A stretch of 64,000 bases of DNA from Vibrio bivalvicida (GCF_001399455.2 NZ_LLEI02000010.1:1-64000); one strand, 5' to 3'; numbered from the stretch's first letter, positions 12,130 to 22,647 are shown. The notes: a model not told the origin generated them from the sequence alone. A program made the numbers and translations.

Positions 12130-13959
12130 ATGGCTACTCCACAGATTGATAATTTAAGAAATATCGCGATCATCGCGCACGTTGACCACGGTAAAACAAC
12201 ACTGGTTGATAAACTACTACAGCAATCAGGTACTTTAGAGTCTCGCGGTGAAGCTGAAGAGCGAGTCATGGACTCGAACGACATCGAGAAAGAGCGTGGC
12301 ATTACCATTCTGGCTAAAAACACAGCAATTAACTGGAATGACTACCGCATCAACATCGTAGACACTCCGGGACACGCTGACTTCGGTGGTGAAGTAGAGC
12401 GTATCATGTCTATGGTTGACTCTGTGCTACTTATCGTTGACGCAGTTGATGGCCCAATGCCACAAACGCGTTTTGTAACGCAGAAAGCCTTTGCTCACGG
12501 TCTTAAGCCAATCGTTGTAATCAACAAAATTGACCGCCCTGGCGCTCGTCCTGACTGGGTTATGGATCAAGTCTTCGATCTATTCGACAACCTAGGTGCT
12601 ACTGATGAACAGCTAGACTTCAAAGTGGTTTACGCTTCAGCACTTAACGGTTGGGCAACGCTTGAAGAAGGTGAAGCTGGCGAGAACATGGAACCACTAT
12701 TCCAGACTATCGTTGAAGAAGTTGAAGCACCTCAGGTTGACCTAGATGGTCCACTACAGATGCAAGTTTCTCAGCTAGACTACAGCTCTTACGTTGGTGT
12801 TATCGGTGTTGCACGTGTAACTCGTGGTAGCGTTAAACCAAACCAACAAGTAACGGTAATCGGTGCTGATGGTAAGACTCGTAATGGTAAAGTTGGCACA
12901 GTAATGGGCTACCTAGGCCTTGAGCGTCACGAAGTTGCTGAAGCGAACGCGGGTGACATCATCGCTATCACTGGTCTTGGCGAGCTGAAAATCTCTGACA
13001 CTATCTGTGCGCAGAACCAAGTTGAAGCGCTACCAGCACTGTCTGTTGATGAACCAACAGTAACCATGACGTTCCAAGTAAACACTTCTCCGTTCGCGGG
13101 TAAAGAAGGTAAGTTCGTAACGTCACGTAACATCCTTGAGCGTTTAGAAAAAGAATTGGTTCACAACGTAGCACTACGTGTTGAGCAAACAGACGATCCA
13201 GACAAATTCCGCGTATCAGGCCGTGGTGAGCTTCACCTATCTATCCTGATCGAAAACATGCGTCGTGAAGGCTTCGAGCTTGCTGTATCTCGTCCAGAAG
13301 TAATCATCAAAGAAGAAGATGGTCAGTTAATGGAACCGTTTGAAACAGTAACGATTGACGTTCTTGAAGAGCACCAAGGCGGTATCATGGAAAACATCGG
13401 CCTACGTAAAGGTGAGCTGAAGGATATGGCACCAGATGGTAAAGGCCGTGTTCGCATGGATTTCGATATGCCTTCTCGTGGTCTTATCGGTTTCCAAACT
13501 GAGTTCATGACGCTAACGTCTGGTTCTGGTCTTCTGTACCATACGTTTGATCACTACGGCCCTCACAAAGGTGGTCAGATTGGTCAACGTATCAACGGTG
13601 TTCTAATTGCGAACGCTGCAGGTAAAGCTCTGACTAATGCACTGTTTAACCTTCAAGAACGTGGTCGTCTATTCATCGGTCACGGTGTAGAAGTTTACGA
13701 AGGTATGATCATCGGTATTCACAGCCGTGACAACGACCTGACAGTAAACGCACTGAAAGGTAAGCAGCTAACTAACGTTCGTGCATCAGGTACTGATGAC
13801 GCTCAGGTTCTTACTCCGCCAATCAAGCACACTCTTGAGCAAGCTCTAGAGTTTATTGATGAAGATGAACTAGTAGAAGTAACGCCTGAAAGCATCCGTA
13901 TTCGTAAGAAGTTCCTAACGGAAAGCGATCGTAAGCGTGAAGCGCGTAACGCTAAGTAA
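12130..13959 (+). CDS. typA: translational GTPase TypA/BipA
   Basis: A 609-aa ribosome-associated GTPase of the EF-G family, needed for ribosome assembly and growth under stress or cold. It has G1 [10 protein letters not shown], the switch I region, G3 DTPGHADF and G4 [10 protein letters not shown] within the first 200 residues. The EF-Tu-like beta-barrel, EF-G domain III and V equivalents and the BipA-specific C-terminal domain follow. Length matches the family. It is divergent from glnA and is followed by its own terminator. The codon bias indicates high expression. Confidence 0.98.
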   Translation: MATPQIDNLRNIAIIAHVDHGKTTLVDKLLQQSGTLESRGEAEERVMDSNDIEKERGITILAKNTAINWNDYRINIVDTPGHADFGGEVERIMSMVDSVLLIVDAVDGPMPQTRFVTQKAFAHGLKPIVVINKIDRPGARPDWVMDQVFDLFDNLGATDEQLDFKVVYASALNGWATLEEGEAGENMEPLFQTIVEEVEAPQVDLDGPLQMQVSQLDYSSYVGVIGVARVTRGSVKPNQQVTVIGADGKTRNGKVGTVMGYLGLERHEVAEANAGDIIAITGLGELKISDTICAQNQVEALPALSVDEPTVTMTFQVNTSPFAGKEGKFVTSRNILERLEKELVHNVALRVEQTDDPDKFRVSGRGELHLSILIENMRREGFELAVSRPEVIIKEEDGQLMEPFETVTIDVLEEHQGGIMENIGLRKGELKDMAPDGKGRVRMDFDMPSRGLIGFQTEFMTLTSGSGLLYHTFDHYGPHKGGQIGQRINGVLIANAAGKALTNALFNLQERGRLFIGHGVEVYEGMIIGIHSRDNDLTVNALKGKQLTNVRASGTDDAQVLTPPIKHTLEQALEFIDEDELVEVTPESIRIRKKFLTESDRKREARNAK

Positions 13960-13985
13960 TATCACTTAGTCGTTATTTAAGCTTT

Positions 13986-14023
13986 AAAGCCCTGAGTTGA
14001 CGCCAACTCGGGGCTTTTCTTTT
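13986..14023 (+). terminator. typA terminator
   Basis: GCCCTGAGTTG and CAACTCGGGGC form an 11-bp stem with loop ACGC, followed by TTTTCTTTT. Confidence 0.92.
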
Positions 14024-14034
14024 ATGGGGGGAAA

Positions 14035-14577
14035 ATGAAACCAATCGTAATTACTGGCGGTCCAGGTGCGGGTAAAACAACCTTAGTTGCCGCGTTAGCA
14101 CAATATGGCTACGCGACTTTTGCTGAAGGGTCACGCACACTAATTGAGCAACAGAGTCTGCAACCTAATGGCATACTGCCATGGACAAACTTGCCAGAAT
14201 TTGCTTATTTATGCTTAAGGTTTATGGGTGACCAAAAGCTTACCGCGCAGCAATCACAAGTCGCATTTATGGATCGAGCGATTCCCGATATTGTCGCCTA
14301 CCTTAAAGTGGGCGGTTGTATAGTGGATCAGGAATTCCTGACCCAAAGCGTTGGGTACCATAGTCAGGTATTTGCTTGCCGACCTGAAGCCTCGATTTAT
14401 GTTCAAGATGAGGTGCGTCCGCATAGTTTTGAAGAAGCGCTTCAAATCCATCAAACGCTTGTCGATACCTACACTGAGCTAGGTTATCAAGTGATCGAAA
14501 TTCCGTGGGGGACGGCAATGGAAAGGGCCAGCTTTGTTCGCCAAGTAACAGACTTAGTTGCTGAGGTGGAAAGCTAA
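14035..14577 (+). CDS. AAA-family ATPase (AAA_28 type P-loop NTPase)
   Basis: A 180-aa single-domain P-loop protein. Walker A GGPGAGKTTL begins at residue 8, and a nucleoside/polynucleotide-kinase-like core follows (FMDRAIPDIVAYL as a candidate Walker B/lid region). It resembles the AAA_28 group of predicted kinases, whose substrate is unknown. The start ATG has GGGGGGAAA in front. It lies between the typA terminator and its own bidirectional terminator, so it is a single-gene unit. The function cannot be named beyond nucleotide binding. Confidence 0.78.
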   Translation: MKPIVITGGPGAGKTTLVAALAQYGYATFAEGSRTLIEQQSLQPNGILPWTNLPEFAYLCLRFMGDQKLTAQQSQVAFMDRAIPDIVAYLKVGGCIVDQEFLTQSVGYHSQVFACRPEASIYVQDEVRPHSFEEALQIHQTLVDTYTELGYQVIEIPWGTAMERASFVRQVTDLVAEVES

Positions 14578-14602
14578 AACCTCCTCACTAGGAGGAGGTT
14601 TT
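14576..14602. terminator. bidirectional terminator between convergent genes
   Basis: AAAACCTCCTC and GAGGAGGTTTT are perfectly complementary over 11 bp with loop ACTAG. The A/T ends serve both the ATPase gene and the convergent DUF2959 gene. It overlaps the ATPase stop codon. Confidence 0.87.
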
Positions 14603-14608
14603 AAAGTG

Positions 14609-15250
14609 TTACTTCTGGCTTAGCTTTTGTAGGAACTTATCTGACTCTGCAATCGCTGCATTCATATCTTGTATTGCGTATTGGATATCTTGTTCCAAGC
14701 TTGCAAACTCACCCTGTAGAGAGCCAATCGCGCTCGCATTGAGGTTGTGTTTTAAATAAAGAGTATTGTCGCGCAGTGTATTGAGTACTGGGGCCATCTT
14801 GTCTTCTGCGCGCTTCATCGCTGACAACATAGTACTGTATGAGCGCTGGGTCTCTTTAAGTTTTTGTTCACTAGAACGCTTAAGCTTGGTGCTAGTGTAA
14901 AGCTTTAATTCATCTTGCCACTCAGCAAATAGTGCATCTGAGACATCTTCAATAGCGGCAATGCGGTCACTGACATCTTGCGCGGCTTTTTCACTGTCTT
15001 GGTACTTGTCGTTGATCTGGTTGTAGACGGTTTCTAGTTCCCCACCGTCAAAGTTGGTCAATGCCGAAAGCGCTTCCAGTGCGCTAGTAAATTCTTGTTG
15101 CGCGTCTTGTTGTGACTGTTTGGCGTCTTCAACGCGATCCACCATGATGTCTCGTTTATGGTAGCCTACTTGTTCCATTGCAGAGTAATAGGCTGATTGA
15201 CACCCGGTTAGGGTAAAAATCGACAATACAATAGCAAGTAAGTACGGCAT
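14609..15250 (-). CDS. DUF2959 lipoprotein
   Basis: A 213-aa protein with a lipoprotein signal peptide whose lipobox is LTGC (Cys17), followed by SAYYSAMEQVGYHKRDIMVDR, the conserved start of DUF2959. The remainder is rich in Gln, Glu, Ala and Asp and is predicted to be long helices or coiled coil. It is probably anchored to the outer membrane. Function is unknown. It has a single-gene layout between the terminator at 14576 and the divergent yihY. Confidence 0.85.
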   Translation of the reverse strand: MPYLLAIVLSIFTLTGCQSAYYSAMEQVGYHKRDIMVDRVEDAKQSQQDAQQEFTSALEALSALTNFDGGELETVYNQINDKYQDSEKAAQDVSDRIAAIEDVSDALFAEWQDELKLYTSTKLKRSSEQKLKETQRSYSTMLSAMKRAEDKMAPVLNTLRDNTLYLKHNLNASAIGSLQGEFASLEQDIQYAIQDMNAAIAESDKFLQKLSQK

Positions 15251-15285
15251 GATGGTTTCCTTTCCTTTAGAATTAGACTGTTAGG

Positions 15286-16227
15286 ATGACTGAGATAGTA
15301 GGGAGTTACAAGTTGAAAATCGAGCCAGTGATTAAGCAAGCCGTATTATTTGCACGCTATCTGCTGACCAGAATGGGTCACGATAGAGTCAACGTTAATG
15401 CTGGCTATCTGGCGTACATTACCTTGTTATCAATCGTGCCAATGCTAACCGTATTGCTTTCTGTGTTGTCTTCTTTTGCCATTTTTGAAAACGCAGGCAC
15501 GGCACTGCAAGATTTTGTGATTACTCACTTTGTTCCCGCGGCAGGAGATGCGGTTAAGAATGCTCTGTTAGAGTTTGTTGCCAACACTGGAAAGATGAGC
15601 GCTGTCGGTGGCGCATTCTTATTTGTCGCAGCCTTAATGCTGATCTCTAATATCGATAAAAACCTAAACTATATTTGGCGCGTAACTGAAAAGCGTCGTG
15701 CGGTGTTTTCCTTCTCGATGTATTGGATGGTACTGACGCTTGGACCAATACTAGTTGGGGCAAGTATTGCCGCCACCTCTTACGTTACCTCACTAAAAAT
15801 ACTTGAGAGTGAGACGATTTCAGGTGTCTATAACCTGCTATTGCGCTGGCTTCCATTCTTACTGTCGTTCTTTGCTTTTGTCGGTTTGTATTTGTTAGTG
15901 CCAAATAAAAAGGTGCGATTTCGTCATGCCGTTATTGGAGCGATTGTGGCTGCGCTTTTATTTGAAGCGAGTAAAAAAGGTTTTGCCGCTTACATAACTG
16001 AGTTTCCGTCTTATCAGTTGATTTATGGTGCTTTGGCCGCGATACCGATCTTATTTGTTTGGGTCTATTTATGTTGGTTGATTGTTTTGGTTGGCGCTGA
16101 GGTGACGGCTGCACTTGGCGAAAGAGAGCAGTGGAGTGAGCAATCAGACATGGTAAACTCAGTGCAATTTGAAAATGAGCAAGACGAAGGAAAGCACAGT
16201 GATAGCACTGATCCAGAGAGTGAGTGA
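15286..16227 (+). CDS. yihY: YihY/BrkB family inner membrane protein
   Basis: A 313-aa polytopic membrane protein with about six hydrophobic segments. It carries the family hallmarks: [16 protein letters not shown] near residue 40, an IWRV segment near 125, and [12 protein letters not shown] near the end. It was historically confused with RNase BN and is now regarded as a YihY/UPF0761 transporter-like protein. It overlaps dtd by 29 bases, as in E. coli, where yihY and dtd are neighbours. The ATG at 15286 has a poor ribosome site; a TTG nine codons later follows GGGAG and is an alternative start. Confidence 0.9.
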   Translation: MTEIVGSYKLKIEPVIKQAVLFARYLLTRMGHDRVNVNAGYLAYITLLSIVPMLTVLLSVLSSFAIFENAGTALQDFVITHFVPAAGDAVKNALLEFVANTGKMSAVGGAFLFVAALMLISNIDKNLNYIWRVTEKRRAVFSFSMYWMVLTLGPILVGASIAATSYVTSLKILESETISGVYNLLLRWLPFLLSFFAFVGLYLLVPNKKVRFRHAVIGAIVAALLFEASKKGFAAYITEFPSYQLIYGALAAIPILFVWVYLCWLIVLVGAEVTAALGEREQWSEQSDMVNSVQFENEQDEGKHSDSTDPESE

Positions 16228-16633
16228 GGCAGCCGTACGCGTAGATGGTGAAGTGGTAGGAGAAATCGACAAAGGTCTACTTGTATTATTAGGCGTAGAA
16301 AAAGACGATGATGAAGCGAAGGCAAAACGTTTGATGGAGCGGGTAACCACTTACCGTGTTTTTGGTGACGCTGAGGATAAGATGAACCTCAACGTTAAGC
16401 AAGTTGATGGTAAAGTGCTGGTGGTATCCCAATTCACTTTACCTGCAGATACCAAGAAAGGAACGCGTGCAGGCTTTTCTCGCGGAGCACATCCGGCAGA
16501 AGCTGAACGTTTGTACGAATACTTTGCCGACCGCTGTGCTGAAGTCTTACCGACAGAGCGTGGACGTTTTGCCGCTGATATGAAAGTGTCGTTAGTCAAT
16601 GACGGCCCTGTAACCTTCTGGTTACAAGTATAA
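16199..16633 (+). CDS. dtd: D-aminoacyl-tRNA deacylase
   Basis: Dtd, 144 aa, hydrolyses D-aminoacyl-tRNA (and glycyl-tRNA-Ala) to keep translation stereospecific. It starts with the canonical (M)[12 protein letters not shown] and contains VSQFTLPAD, matching the SQFTL motif, and [11 protein letters not shown], matching the cross-subunit GP motif. I chose the GTG at 16199 with AAGGA eight bases upstream; the ten extra upstream codons are the yihY coding tail read in another frame. The 29-base overlap suggests translational coupling with yihY. Confidence 0.97.
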   Translation: MIALIQRVSEAAVRVDGEVVGEIDKGLLVLLGVEKDDDEAKAKRLMERVTTYRVFGDAEDKMNLNVKQVDGKVLVVSQFTLPADTKKGTRAGFSRGAHPAEAERLYEYFADRCAEVLPTERGRFAADMKVSLVNDGPVTFWLQV

Positions 16634-16681
16634 TAATAAGGCTAGTAGAGAGGCGAGTTCGTCTCTATAAAAAGGATTTTT

Positions 16682-17617
16682 ATGTTTAAGCTGATCACGC
16701 CAAAAAACGATAACCAACTGAATAAGTACTATCACTTTCGTTGGCAGATGTTGCGAGAGCCGTGGCGAATGCCAATTGGTTCAGAACGTGATGAATACGA
16801 TCCGATGAGCCATCATCGCATGATTGTTGATGGTCGTGGTAGACCGATGGCTATCGGCCGGCTGTACATCACGCCAGACAGTGAGGGCCAGATACGCTAT
16901 ATGGCAGTAAAAGGCTCTCGTCGTGGCAAAGGCATGGGGTCACTGGTATTGGTTGCCTTAGAATCATTAGCGCGCCAGGAAGGGGCGAAACGCTTAGTGT
17001 GTAATGCCCGTGAGGATGCGATCTCCTTCTATGAGAATAATGGCTTTGAGCGACGTGGTGAATTGACCGACGAGCGTGGCCCGGTTAGACACCAGCAAAT
17101 GGTGAAGCATCTTGATCCTATGGCGAATGTGCTGCGTAAACCTGAGTGGTGTACTGAGCTGCAAGAGCGATGGGAACATCAAATTCCGATTAGTGACAAG
17201 ATGGGCATCAAGATAAACCAATACACAGGTTATCAGTTTGAATGTGGCGCGCAGCTCAACCCCAACTTGAACCCGCACAATACAATGTTTGCCGGTTCTG
17301 CTTTCACCTTAGCGACGCTTACTGGTTGGGGAATGACCTGGCTACTGATGAAAGAGCGTGGGTTAAGTGGTGATATTGTGCTGGCTGATAGCCAAATCCG
17401 CTATCGTCACCCAGTGACGCAAAACCCTGTAGCGTCCACGTCGCTTGATGGCATTAGTGGCGATTTAGATCGTTTGGCATCAGGACGCAAAGCTAGAATT
17501 GTCATTCATGTGACCATTCAGAGTGGCGAACAGGCTGCCGTCGACTTTATTGGTACTTATATGTTGATCCCTAATTATAAATCGGTACTTGGCGAAGACT
17601 CTGTAGCTGAAGAGTGA
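16682..17617 (+). CDS. fabY: FabY/YiiD: GNAT acetyltransferase fused to hotdog thioesterase-like domain
   Basis: A 311-aa two-domain protein. Residues 1-145 are a GNAT domain (MAVKGSRRGKGMGS is the acetyl-CoA pyrophosphate loop). Residues 155-305 are a YiiD_C hotdog domain (NPHNTMFAGSAFTLATLTGW). E. coli YiiD, also called FabY or MadA, has been linked to malonyl-ACP decarboxylation feeding initiation of fatty acid synthesis; that is family knowledge, not visible here. It follows dtd by 48 bases, as in enterics. Its 3' end overlaps the convergent AsmA-like gene by 43 bases. Confidence 0.9.
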   Translation: MFKLITPKNDNQLNKYYHFRWQMLREPWRMPIGSERDEYDPMSHHRMIVDGRGRPMAIGRLYITPDSEGQIRYMAVKGSRRGKGMGSLVLVALESLARQEGAKRLVCNAREDAISFYENNGFERRGELTDERGPVRHQQMVKHLDPMANVLRKPEWCTELQERWEHQIPISDKMGIKINQYTGYQFECGAQLNPNLNPHNTMFAGSAFTLATLTGWGMTWLLMKERGLSGDIVLADSQIRYRHPVTQNPVASTSLDGISGDLDRLASGRKARIVIHVTIQSGEQAAVDFIGTYMLIPNYKSVLGEDSVAEE

Positions 17618-19533
17618 ATCTCTAGTTCTGGTGATGGCGTTATCGGTTGAGGCTTGTCAGGCTTGCAAGTCTGCTTTATCACATTGGTGGCACTAAGAAT
17701 ATCTGACCAAAGCTCAGCACAATCATGTTGTGATTTAAACAGCAAGGTGGAAAATTGCGGCTTGGTTAGATCCATCTCTCCAGCAATTTGTGAAATGCTA
17801 TTAGGGCTACTCACGGTTATTCGCCCACGATCAGCTGTCATCTCTACCGCTCCTAAGTCTAATTGATGTTGATATTCTTGTGCACCATCAGAGCTTTTAG
17901 CCTGTAAAGTCGCTTGGTGGAAATAGGTCGTTACTTTCCCTGATAGGCTGTGTGACAGCATAGAGTAGTCTCCAGATAATCCCTTGAGTTCAACCTCTGT
18001 TTCGGCAAGCCCTGTGAGTGAGAAAGGCAGAGATTGCTCTACAAAGTAATGTTCAAGCGGTATACCGTCGGCGTGGAGTGTTAGCTGCCAAGGGGCACTT
18101 AGACTGCCCCTATCCCAGGTTCCATTTGCTTCGATATAACCTTGCTCGAGAGGAATAAAGGCTCGATCTAAGGTAAGTTTTCTGTTGCTTGCGTGAGCAG
18201 TGAGGTGTGCTTGGGAAGACACCAATTTGTCGATACTAGCGGCATTAGCACTGATCTCCAGTTTACCTTCTAACAGTCCATGTTTGTCTTGATCGATAAG
18301 CAGCAGATTTGTGCCCTCGACATTCAGCCCAGAGATTTGCCAATATGGCTGTTTTTCGACTTGGATAAACTGTGCGTTCTCTATGTCCAACTGGTCAATC
18401 GTTAAATGGTTGAGCGAAGAGACGGCAGCTTTTAGGCTAGGAGTTAACTGCTCGGTTTGTTCTAACCATCTAATACCACTTACTGTCAGTTGCGAGAGCT
18501 TGACTGCTAGCGGTGAAACAACCCCTTGTAGCTGTACCCGTCCTTGTTTGAAATCCGCATCAAATTCTTCAATTTGGATCTGATTGTGACTGAAGGCCAA
18601 CTTGGCGCCAGGTGAGAAGAGCTGCAGTTCTCTATTGCTAATGCTTTCTGCATCAAAGGAGGCATAGCCAGCTTGTTGTTGCCATGACGAGCGTTCAAGT
18701 GCGAGATTTTCAAGTGAGGCATCAAGGTGCTCGAATCGCCAATGACGGTAGTTGAATGAACTGTTAATAATATCGAGACTGTTAATATAATAAATCGGTA
18801 AGCTGAGGTTGCGGAGTGTGGTGACAAGGCGTTCAATTTGGGTCGACTGTGGTAGCGTGAGTTGATCTATGGTGACATTGACTAGCGACCAACCTTGCGG
18901 GTATTGTTCTGCTTGGCCTGAAATGTTGGCCCCACGCCAATTAAATGAACTACCAAACACCGTGCTGTCAGTCGCTTGGTAATGCATATCGACAAGCAGG
19001 TTATCCAACGCCTCCCCTTGTATGTAAAGCTGCTCAGCCGAGAGCTGAATATCACCGTAGGGCAAAGACTGTTGTGCACTTTGCCAGACTGGGTTTTCAA
19101 TCTGCAGGTTGACGCCACGTGCTGACCATCTCCCCGCGTTTATATCGACATGCTTAAAGGCCAGCTGGTGGAGCTTAACTTGCTCGAAAAGGGTAGATTC
19201 AAGTTCATTCAGATCTAAACTTGCACCTTCGACTAAAATAGAGTCGAAGTTTAATTTGCCTTGTTGCCAAGGAAACTGGCTCAGCCATAAGGTGAGCTTA
19301 GGGAGCTGGATCGCATTGTCGTCATGTTGCAGCTCAACATCGCTTAATGTCAGTTGGAATGGAGGAGAATATTCAGCGTGGGTGGTTTCTAGTTGATAAG
19401 GCGTCAGGGTATTAATAAAAGTGGTGACGAGTTTTGCAGCGTAACTGGTTTGCATGACAGTATACAACGCAAGTACGGATAGAGTGATGGTACTGACCAC
19501 TAGGATAGCAAGCAGCAAGAGTGCTTTTTTCAC
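17575..19533 (-). CDS. AsmA-family envelope protein
   Basis: A 652-aa protein with one N-terminal membrane anchor (residues 4-27) and a long periplasmic part rich in beta strands with AsmA/DUF748-like repeats (LDIENAQFIQV, GLNVEGTNLLL). AsmA-clan proteins are thought to move phospholipids between membranes. A short C-terminal tail holds two cysteines (DCAELWSD and KQTCKPDK), which may form a disulfide, followed by a Pro/Ser-rich end. The start is GTG. The last 43 bases are also coding for FabY on the other strand. Which AsmA subfamily it belongs to is uncertain. Confidence 0.82.
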   Translation of the reverse strand: MKKALLLLAILVVSTITLSVLALYTVMQTSYAAKLVTTFINTLTPYQLETTHAEYSPPFQLTLSDVELQHDDNAIQLPKLTLWLSQFPWQQGKLNFDSILVEGASLDLNELESTLFEQVKLHQLAFKHVDINAGRWSARGVNLQIENPVWQSAQQSLPYGDIQLSAEQLYIQGEALDNLLVDMHYQATDSTVFGSSFNWRGANISGQAEQYPQGWSLVNVTIDQLTLPQSTQIERLVTTLRNLSLPIYYINSLDIINSSFNYRHWRFEHLDASLENLALERSSWQQQAGYASFDAESISNRELQLFSPGAKLAFSHNQIQIEEFDADFKQGRVQLQGVVSPLAVKLSQLTVSGIRWLEQTEQLTPSLKAAVSSLNHLTIDQLDIENAQFIQVEKQPYWQISGLNVEGTNLLLIDQDKHGLLEGKLEISANAASIDKLVSSQAHLTAHASNRKLTLDRAFIPLEQGYIEANGTWDRGSLSAPWQLTLHADGIPLEHYFVEQSLPFSLTGLAETEVELKGLSGDYSMLSHSLSGKVTTYFHQATLQAKSSDGAQEYQHQLDLGAVEMTADRGRITVSSPNSISQIAGEMDLTKPQFSTLLFKSQHDCAELWSDILSATNVIKQTCKPDKPQPITPSPELEIHSSATESSPSTDL

Positions 19534-19596
19534 GTTTAATCACTTTCCCTCGTCGATAGATGCTACTAGCTTGGAACACTTTTTCTTTTCAGGCAA

Positions 19597-19622
19597 CAAA
19601 AAGCCCCTCAACTTAGGGGCTT
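19597..19622 (-). terminator. pckA-side terminator
   Basis: On the minus strand AAGCCCCTAAG-TTG-AGGGGCTTTTT gives a strong stem and T-run. It lies beyond the ERIC element downstream of pckA and ends that transcript. Confidence 0.87.
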
Positions 19623-19641
19623 AGCTACACAATTTCCAATC

Positions 19642-19768
19642 ATACCCTTCATACTTGAATCTGCAGCTTTGTTCACTGCGCCAATTCACCCTAATCACAT
19701 AGAATACCTATGCTCATAGGGCTGAATTGTCTTGTGGCCGCGCTGCAACTCCAATTATTTTGGGTATA
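19642..19768. repeat. ERIC element (127 bp)
   Basis: The ends are imperfect inverted copies of each other: ATACCCTTCATACTTGAATC on one side and, on the other strand, TATACCCAAAATAATTGGAG. Each is followed by the conserved TGCAGC core, and the central CACATAGAATACCTATG hairpin is present. Length (127 bp) and internal sequence match the Enterobacterial Repetitive Intergenic Consensus known in Vibrio. It sits six bases past the pckA stop, so it is transcribed in the pckA mRNA. Confidence 0.9.
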
Positions 19769-19773
19769 CGTCA

Positions 19774-21405
19774 CTAATCTAGCTGAGGTCCGGCTGCAAC
19801 CAGAGATTTACCTTCGTCATTGTCTGTGTACTTATCAAAGTTGTTGATAAAACGCTGAGCAAGGTCTTTCGCTTTGCTTTCCCATTGTAGTGGGTCAGTG
19901 TAAGTATCACGTGGATCTAGGATGGCTGGGTCAACGTCATGCAATGCAGTAGGTACTTCCAAATTAAAGATTGGAATATGTTTGGTCTGCGCATTCTCTA
20001 TCGACCCATCAAGAATTGCATCAATGATGCCGCGAGTATCTTGAATTGAGATACGTTTGCCACTGCCGTTCCAACCGGTGTTAACCAGGTAAGCTTCAGC
20101 ACCAGCCGCTTCCATACGCTTCACCAGTACTTCGGCGTATTTTGTTGGGTGTAGCGTTAGGAACGCCGCACCGAAACAAGCTGAGAAGGTTGGTGTTGGC
20201 TCAGTAATACCGCGTTCAGTACCCGCCAGCTTAGCTGTAAAGCCAGATAGGAAGTGATACTTAGTCTGCTCAGGTGTCAACTTAGCAACAGGAGGTAGAA
20301 CACCAAATGCATCAGCAGATAGGAAAATGACTTTGTTGGCATGACCCGCTTTAGAAACAGGTTTAACAATGTTCTCTATGTGCTCGATAGGGTAAGAAAC
20401 ACGGGTATTTTCTGTTTTTGAACCATCATCGAAGTCAATCGAGCCATCGCTACGTACGGTTACGTTCTCGAGTAGTGCATCGCGACGAATCGCATTGTAG
20501 ATGTCTGGCTCTGCTTCTTTTGATAGCTTGATGGTTTTCGCGTAACAACCCCCTTCGAAGTTGAAGATACCATCATCATCCCAGCCGTGTTCATCATCGC
20601 CGATTAACTCACGTTTAGGATCGGTAGATAGCGTGGTTTTACCTGTACCAGATAGACCAAAGAAGATCGCCACGTCGCCGTTTTCTTTACACTTGTTGGC
20701 GCTACAGTGCATAGAAGCAATGTCTTTAAGAGGAAGGAAGTAGTTCATCATCGCGAACATGCCTTTCTTCATCTCACCACCGTACCATGTACCACCAATA
20801 AGTTGCATACGCTCAGTCAGGTTAAATACCGTGAAGTTTTCAGAGTTCAGACCGTGCTCTTCCCACTTCTGGTTAGTACATTTGGCACCGTTCATCACCA
20901 CGAAATCAGGTTCAAACGTTGCCAGCTCTTTTTCACTTGGACGAATAAACATGTTTTTCACAAAGTGCGCTTGCCATGCAACTTCAGTGATAACACGAAT
21001 GCTTAAGCGAGTGTCTGGGTTGGCACCACAGTAACCATCGATAACGAAAACACGTTTACCTGATAGCTGATTGGTGACGAGCTGTTTAAGGTCGTTCCAT
21101 ACCGCTTGGTCTATCGGTTTGTTATCGTTTTTCACTGTGTCTGATGTCCACCACATGTGCTCTTGTGTGGTGGTGTCTTTAACGATGTACTTATCTTTAG
21201 GTGAGCGTCCAGTAAAAATACCGGTATCAACAGCGACTGCGCCTAATTCGGTGACCACGCCTTTTTCATAGCCTTCCAGATCTGCGCGAGTTTCTTCTTC
21301 GAACAACATCTCGTAGCTTGGGTTACGAATAACCTCTTTTACGTTTTGAAGTCCGTGTTTGGTAAGATCAATTGTTGCAGCCTTTGTATGTTCCATAACG
21401 GTCAT
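19774..21405 (-). CDS. pckA: phosphoenolpyruvate carboxykinase (ATP)
   Basis: PckA, 543 aa, converts oxaloacetate and ATP to phosphoenolpyruvate, the first committed step of gluconeogenesis. The kinase-1a P-loop [11 protein letters not shown], the substrate loop [10 protein letters not shown], the metal-binding [13 protein letters not shown] and the [11 protein letters not shown] segment are all intact. The ATG at 21403-21405 has AAGGAG six bases upstream; an alternative ATG lies three codons on. It is a single-gene unit with a long 337-base upstream gap to hslO. Confidence 0.98.
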   Translation of the reverse strand: MTVMEHTKAATIDLTKHGLQNVKEVIRNPSYEMLFEEETRADLEGYEKGVVTELGAVAVDTGIFTGRSPKDKYIVKDTTTQEHMWWTSDTVKNDNKPIDQAVWNDLKQLVTNQLSGKRVFVIDGYCGANPDTRLSIRVITEVAWQAHFVKNMFIRPSEKELATFEPDFVVMNGAKCTNQKWEEHGLNSENFTVFNLTERMQLIGGTWYGGEMKKGMFAMMNYFLPLKDIASMHCSANKCKENGDVAIFFGLSGTGKTTLSTDPKRELIGDDEHGWDDDGIFNFEGGCYAKTIKLSKEAEPDIYNAIRRDALLENVTVRSDGSIDFDDGSKTENTRVSYPIEHIENIVKPVSKAGHANKVIFLSADAFGVLPPVAKLTPEQTKYHFLSGFTAKLAGTERGITEPTPTFSACFGAAFLTLHPTKYAEVLVKRMEAAGAEAYLVNTGWNGSGKRISIQDTRGIIDAILDGSIENAQTKHIPIFNLEVPTALHDVDPAILDPRDTYTDPLQWESKAKDLAQRFINNFDKYTDNDEGKSLVAAGPQLD

Positions 21406-21581
21406 AGGTGCTCCTTATTGGAATATTTTGTAGGGATTTTGTAATAATTTTTGAACTTCTGTCTGCTCACCATGCTAGCAATCGGTCTCATATAAAACAG
21501 GGATATAGCTCAAAAAATATCCGCATTTTTATTGGGGTTTTAAGCGACGCATCACATATTGGTGGAGTTAGTTTATCGTGT

Positions 21582-21597
21582 GCGCAAAGCTTTGCGC
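21582..21597. promoter_or_regulatory. 16-bp perfect palindrome upstream of pckA
   Basis: GCGCAAAGCTTTGCGC is fully self-complementary and lies about 180 bases upstream of the pckA start. It could be an operator for a dimeric regulator; I do not recognise which. Apart from this and the hslO terminator, the 337-base gap holds no gene that I can support. Confidence 0.4.
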
Positions 21598-21680
21598 TAG
21601 AGCAAAATGATTAATAATTGACAAAAATTAACAGGTTAGTTTATTACGGCTAAGACTAGGTATTGCGGGGGGTTGATCAC

Positions 21681-21707
21681 AAAAAGGCCAGCATGTGCTG
21701 GCCTTTT
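21681..21707 (-). terminator. hslO terminator
   Basis: On the minus strand AAAAGGCCAGCA-CA-TGCTGGCCTTTTT forms a perfect long stem ending in T residues, 36 bases after the hslO stop. Confidence 0.92.
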
Positions 21708-21742
21708 GAAGGGTAAATTACAGGCTTGCTATGTCGTATAAA

Positions 21743-22618
21743 TTAATGCAGCGTTTTATTGCTCATACCTGATTGGTTGAACAGCTCAGATACCTGAGCT
21801 TCGTCGAACGAATAGTTTGTGCCGCAGTAATCACAATGTAAAGAAATTGAACCTACCTCGGCTAAAATGTCGTTCACTTCTGCTCGATCGATAGTCACGA
21901 TAGCTGCGCCACTGCGCTCACGGGAGCAGCCACAGAAAAACTCAACAGCTTGTGGATCAAATAGACGAACTTTCTCTTGGTTGTAGAGACGGTACAACAA
22001 ATCATTAGCTTCTAGGCTAAATAACTCTTCGCTTTTGACTGTAGCTGTCAATTGCTCTAAGTGCTCGAAGTCTTCAGGTGTGCCTGTACCGTCTGGCATC
22101 ACTTGAATCAGCATACCAGCAGCACGTTGCTGGCCTTGATGCTCGCCAGTTCTTAACCAAATGCGGGTTTTAAGCTGCTCTGAGTTGGCGAAGTAGCTTT
22201 CGAGGATTTCAGATAAGTTGTCACCGTCAAGGCCAACAATACCTTGGTAACGCTCGCCTTTCTTAGGGTCAATAGTAATAACCAGGTGGCCTTTACCCAT
22301 CATGTCATGGATGTTGGCATCGTCATCGATATCGCCTTCCCAGCGTGCAACTCCGCGAATTTTTTGGTCGTGATCACCGTTAATCACTGCCAATGATACT
22401 GGGCCGTCACCTTGCAGTTGCAGGGTAATTGACCCTTCAAACTTCAATGTTGCGGTCAAAAGTGTTGTTGAAACCAATAGCTCTCCAAGCAGCTTTTGTA
22501 GTGGTGCTGGATATTCCTTGCTGGAAATAATACGTTGGTAAGCGTCATCCAATTGTACCAACTCACCACGTACTGAAAGATCTTCAAATAAGTAGCGGTT
22601 TAAAACATTGCTTGCCAT
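21743..22618 (-). CDS. hslO: redox-regulated chaperone Hsp33
   Basis: Hsp33, 291 aa, is a holdase activated by oxidative unfolding. The C-terminal zinc redox switch has the CxC and CxxC pairs (FCGCSRERS near residue 232 and HCDYCGTNY near 264). The N-terminal core carries the family segment [17 protein letters not shown]. It is encoded 29 bases after hslR, forming the usual hslR-hslO heat-shock pair, and ends at its own terminator. Confidence 0.97.
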   Translation of the reverse strand: MASNVLNRYLFEDLSVRGELVQLDDAYQRIISSKEYPAPLQKLLGELLVSTTLLTATLKFEGSITLQLQGDGPVSLAVINGDHDQKIRGVARWEGDIDDDANIHDMMGKGHLVITIDPKKGERYQGIVGLDGDNLSEILESYFANSEQLKTRIWLRTGEHQGQQRAAGMLIQVMPDGTGTPEDFEHLEQLTATVKSEELFSLEANDLLYRLYNQEKVRLFDPQAVEFFCGCSRERSGAAIVTIDRAEVNDILAEVGSISLHCDYCGTNYSFDEAQVSELFNQSGMSNKTLH

Positions 22619-22647
22619 GTGGCGATTCCTCGTAAATCTGCTTGAGC

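Noticed and set aside
21408..21614. 68-codon plus-strand frame upstream of pckA
   Set aside because: No ribosome site; it overlaps the pckA leader and the 16-bp palindrome, and the protein has no recognisable features.
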